Part shown: positions 61,265 to 64,000 of the stretch, piece after piece
How the letters are laid out: each line of letters opens with the position of its first letter
Position numbering within the stretch: the stretch's first letter is position 1
Source of the DNA: a bacterium Scap17
GTDB lineage: Bacteria > Pseudomonadota > Gammaproteobacteria > Pseudomonadales > Halomonadaceae
DNA length: 64,000 nucleotides
Assembly (NCBI GenBank): GCA_013376735.1
Contig: VINJ01000001.1
Coordinates: 310,001-374,000, forward strand
Direction: 5' to 3'
Program-made: the position numbers and the translations under genes
The notes under the pieces: generated by a model
What the model was told of the DNA's origin: nothing
The model's input: only the letters and a program-made list of their open reading frames with translations
Database searches by the model: none

Positions 61265-63976
61265 ATGACCCAATGGACGCTCAGCGACGACCCGCACGCG
61301 GAACGCGAAGCCCATAAGTACGACAAGCCCATCCCCAGCCGAGAGTTCTTGCTCGACAAGCTGGAAGAGTATGGCAAGCCCATTACCCACGAGAACATGA
61401 GCCGCATGCTCGGTTTCGAGGACGAGGAGCAGCAGGAAGCTGTGCGTCGTCGCCTCAATGCCATGGAGCGTGACGGTCAGGTGCTGCGCAATCGTCGCGG
61501 CGCCTATGCCCTGATCGACAAGCTGGACCTGATCCGTGGCCGCATCGTCGGTCACCGTGACGGCTTCGGCTTCCTGGCGCGCGAAGATGGCGTCAAGCCG
61601 GACCTCGCCGTACCGCCGCGCCAGATGCGTCGCGTCTTCCATGGCGATCAGGTGCTGGCGCGCATCAGCGGCCGTGACCGTCGTGGCCGTGACGAGATCA
61701 CCATCGTCGAGGTCTTGGCGCGCAACACCCAGACCCTGGTCGGCATTTATCGTCAGTCCGAGCCGGACTTCGGTGTGCTGATTCCCGAGAACTCGCGCAT
61801 CGCGCAGGAAGTCATCATCCCCAACCGCGTGGTCAATGGTGCCAAGGATGGCCAGGTGGTGTCCGTGCGCATCACTCAGCAGCCCGCTACACGCGTTCAG
61901 CCGGTGGGTGAAGTGGTCGAGGTGCTCGGTGAGCGCATGGACCCGGGCATGGAAATCGATATCGCGATCCGCTCCCACGATATCCCCAGTGAATTCCCGC
62001 CGGAAGTCGAAGACCAGATCTCGACCATCTCCGCCGAGGTGCTGGAAGAAGACAAGAAGGGGCGCATCGACCTGCGCGAGACACCGCTGGTCACCATCGA
62101 TGGCGAAGACGCGAAGGACTTCGATGACGCCGTCTGTGCCTGGCAGGACGACAGCGGCAACTGGAAACTGCTGGTCGCCATCGCCGATGTCTCCCACTAC
62201 GTGCGTGGCGGCAGTCCGCTGGATCAGGAAGCCTACGTGCGCGGCAACTCGGTGTATTTCCCGGGGCAGGTCGTGCCGATGCTGCCGGAACTGCTTTCCA
62301 ATGGACTGTGCTCGCTCAATCCGCACGTCGACCGTCTGACCATGGTCTGCGAGCTGACCATCTCCGCCCGGGATGGTGAGATGCTCGATTATCGCTTCTT
62401 CGAGGCCGTGATCCGTTCCCATGCCCGCCTGACCTACAACAAGGTCGGTACCATGCTGGAAGATCCGGACAGCGAAGAGGGTCAGGCACTGTGCCAGCAG
62501 TACAGCGAGCTGTTGCCGTCACTGCACAACCTGCATGCCCTGTACGGCGTGCTGCGCAAGGCGCGTGACAAGCGCGGTGCCATCGACTTCGAGACCACCG
62601 AGACCCAGATCCTGTTCAACGATGAGCGCAAGATCGAGCAGATCGTGCCGCGTACCCGCAACGACGCCCACAAGCTGATCGAGGAATGCATGCTGGCGGC
62701 CAACGTCGCGACGGCGCGTTTCCTGGATGAGCACGATCTCCCGGCACTCTATCGTGTCCACAAGCAGCCGGCGCCGGAGCGCCTGAGCAATCTGCGCGCC
62801 TTCCTGGGCGAGCTGGGGCTGACGCTGGAAGGTGGTGACGAGCCGGCACCCAAGGACTTCCAGGCACTGCGTGCCTCGATCGCCGAGCGTCCGGACCTCG
62901 ACATCATCCAGACCGTGATGCTGCGCAGCATGACCCAGGCGGTCTACTCGCCGCAGAACGAAGGTCACTTCGGTCTGGCCTACGATGCCTATGCGCACTT
63001 CACCTCGCCGATCCGTCGTTATCCGGATCTGCTGGTCCACCGTGCGATTCGCTCCGTCATCCGTGGCCCGCGCAAGACCGACACCGTGCTGCGCGCCGAA
63101 GATGCCGTGACCGAACGCCCGACCAAGTGGTGCCCGTACACCTTCGAGCAGATGCTCGAGCTGGGTGAGCACTGCTCGATGACCGAGCGCCGAGCCGATG
63201 AGGCGACGCGTGACGTCAACGACTGGCTCAAGTGCGAGTTCATGAAGGACAAGGTCGGCGAAGTGCTGGAAGGCACCGTCGCGGCGGTCACCCAGTTCGG
63301 CCTGTTCGTGCGCCTGGATGCCTACTACGTCGAGGGCCTGCTGCACATCTCCTCGCTGCCGTCCGACTACTATCACTACGAGGCTGAGAAGCACCGCCTC
63401 AAGGGTGAGCGTGCCGGCGTCAGCTATGGTCTCGGCGATGGCGTCACCGTCCAGGTGGCACGTGTCGACATGGATGAACGCAAGATCGACTTCATGCTCA
63501 GCGATCCGACACCGCGCCCCAAGCGCAAGCCGCGCAAGTCGCGCAGCAGCGAGCGAGAGGGTGGCAAGTCATCTGCGGCCAAGAGCAGCTCACCTTCCGG
63601 CAAGGAGTCCTCTTCCAAGGGGCGCCCCGGCAAGCGTGAACGCGAGCGTCTCAAGTCCCTGACTGAAGAAGTCAGCCAGGAAGGCAATGGCAACGCGACT
63701 GCGGCCGAAAAATCGGCAGGTGAGCGTCCGCCGCGCAAGCCGCGCGGTGAGCGCAATGACCGCTCAGGCCGTGGAGAGCGCAAGGCGTCTGCTGGCAATG
63801 AGCGTGAGTCTGCGCCTGAAGCGCCGGCAGCAGCGCGTCCGGCCGTGCCGAGTGGCCCGGAAGCCGCCGACAGTCCGTTCGCGCCGGTGGCACCGATGGG
63901 GGCTGCAGGCAAGGACGATCCGTCGCGCAAACGCGGTTCGCGCTCGCGCGGGCGTCGCGGTAACGGCCGTAGCTGA
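61265..63976 (+). CDS. rnr: Ribonuclease R
   Basis: RNase R is a 3'-5' exoribonuclease that degrades structured RNA and matures small RNAs. The 903-residue protein has an N-terminal helix-turn-helix (about 20-90), cold-shock domains (GRIVGHRDGFGFLAREDG), the RNB catalytic domain with the metal-binding Asp cluster (TIDGEDAKDFDDAV) and PELLSNGLCSLNPHVDRLTMVCE, and an S1 domain (GTVAAVTQFGLFVRLDAYYVEGL). The last ~170 residues are Lys/Arg/Ser-rich and low-complexity, typical but longer than in E. coli. AAGGA precedes the ATG. rlmB often follows, beyond the window. Confidence 0.97.
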   Translation: MTQWTLSDDPHAEREAHKYDKPIPSREFLLDKLEEYGKPITHENMSRMLGFEDEEQQEAVRRRLNAMERDGQVLRNRRGAYALIDKLDLIRGRIVGHRDGFGFLAREDGVKPDLAVPPRQMRRVFHGDQVLARISGRDRRGRDEITIVEVLARNTQTLVGIYRQSEPDFGVLIPENSRIAQEVIIPNRVVNGAKDGQVVSVRITQQPATRVQPVGEVVEVLGERMDPGMEIDIAIRSHDIPSEFPPEVEDQISTISAEVLEEDKKGRIDLRETPLVTIDGEDAKDFDDAVCAWQDDSGNWKLLVAIADVSHYVRGGSPLDQEAYVRGNSVYFPGQVVPMLPELLSNGLCSLNPHVDRLTMVCELTISARDGEMLDYRFFEAVIRSHARLTYNKVGTMLEDPDSEEGQALCQQYSELLPSLHNLHALYGVLRKARDKRGAIDFETTETQILFNDERKIEQIVPRTRNDAHKLIEECMLAANVATARFLDEHDLPALYRVHKQPAPERLSNLRAFLGELGLTLEGGDEPAPKDFQALRASIAERPDLDIIQTVMLRSMTQAVYSPQNEGHFGLAYDAYAHFTSPIRRYPDLLVHRAIRSVIRGPRKTDTVLRAEDAVTERPTKWCPYTFEQMLELGEHCSMTERRADEATRDVNDWLKCEFMKDKVGEVLEGTVAAVTQFGLFVRLDAYYVEGLLHISSLPSDYYHYEAEKHRLKGERAGVSYGLGDGVTVQVARVDMDERKIDFMLSDPTPRPKRKPRKSRSSEREGGKSSAAKSSSPSGKESSSKGRPGKRERERLKSLTEEVSQEGNGNATAAEKSAGERPPRKPRGERNDRSGRGERKASAGNERESAPEAPAAARPAVPSGPEAADSPFAPVAPMGAAGKDDPSRKRGSRSRGRRGNGRS

Positions 63977-64000
63977 TTTCGGCTCGGCTCCTCACGCGTC

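Overview
The window is a gene-dense, GC-rich chromosomal segment of a gammaproteobacterium. The gene set (TAXI-type TRAP transport, FadH, Cti, HiPIP, YeaG/YeaH/SpoVR, an Fnr/Anr-type regulator, a pepA/holC/valS neighbourhood with divergent lptFG) points to a marine or halophilic Oceanospirillales member. Halomonadaceae (Halomonas/Cobetia-like) is my best guess, inferred from content and not from an alignment. I see no phage, insertion sequence, CRISPR array or replication origin.

Layout. 1-7.4 kb: end of an unknown gene, a HIT protein, a TAXI TRAP transporter (binding protein plus fused permease) followed by a TauE/SafE exporter, a quinone-oxidoreductase-like enzyme, and three tandem entericidin-like lipoproteins too short for ordinary gene calling. 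7.4-17 kb: LysR regulator, tRNA hydroxylase TrhO, FdhD with a YdeP-type molybdenum formate dehydrogenase, GloA, a membrane diguanylate cyclase, a PAP2 phosphatase and a META-domain lipoprotein. 17-29.7 kb: valS, a large orphan sensor kinase, holC, ilvE, pepA, then divergent lptF-lptG-RDD. 29.8-36.8 kb: an unrecognised protein, bfd and bfr (iron storage), purEK, a DUF1653 protein, tcdA and a TruC-like pseudouridine synthase.

36.8-45.9 kb is the most unusual part. A bufferin-like cluster (small secreted Cys-rich precursor, DUF692/MNIO enzyme, DUF2063 partner) is divergent from the fatty acid cis/trans isomerase gene cti. Next to it, an fnr/anr-type regulator lies downstream of a three-gene operon that looks like cbb3 oxidase. 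In that operon the CcoN-like subunit has lost every histidine expected to bind haem or CuB, the CcoO-like subunit keeps its c-type haem site, and the third subunit is only the membrane anchor of CcoP without its two cytochrome domains. I consider this the best candidate for an undescribed system.

45.8-64 kb: an alpha/beta hydrolase, a Val/Asp tRNA array of five genes, fadH, a PLP enzyme, threonine aldolase, the prkA(yeaG)-yeaH-spoVR stress operon, HiPIP, a DNA/RNA nuclease, four tRNA-Leu(CAG) genes, and rnr.

A recurrent DNA-level feature is short degenerate tandem repeats (7-16 bp units), several of which begin exactly at the stop codon of a gene (TauE/SafE, fdhD, ilvE). Many genes end in strong GC-rich hairpin terminators.
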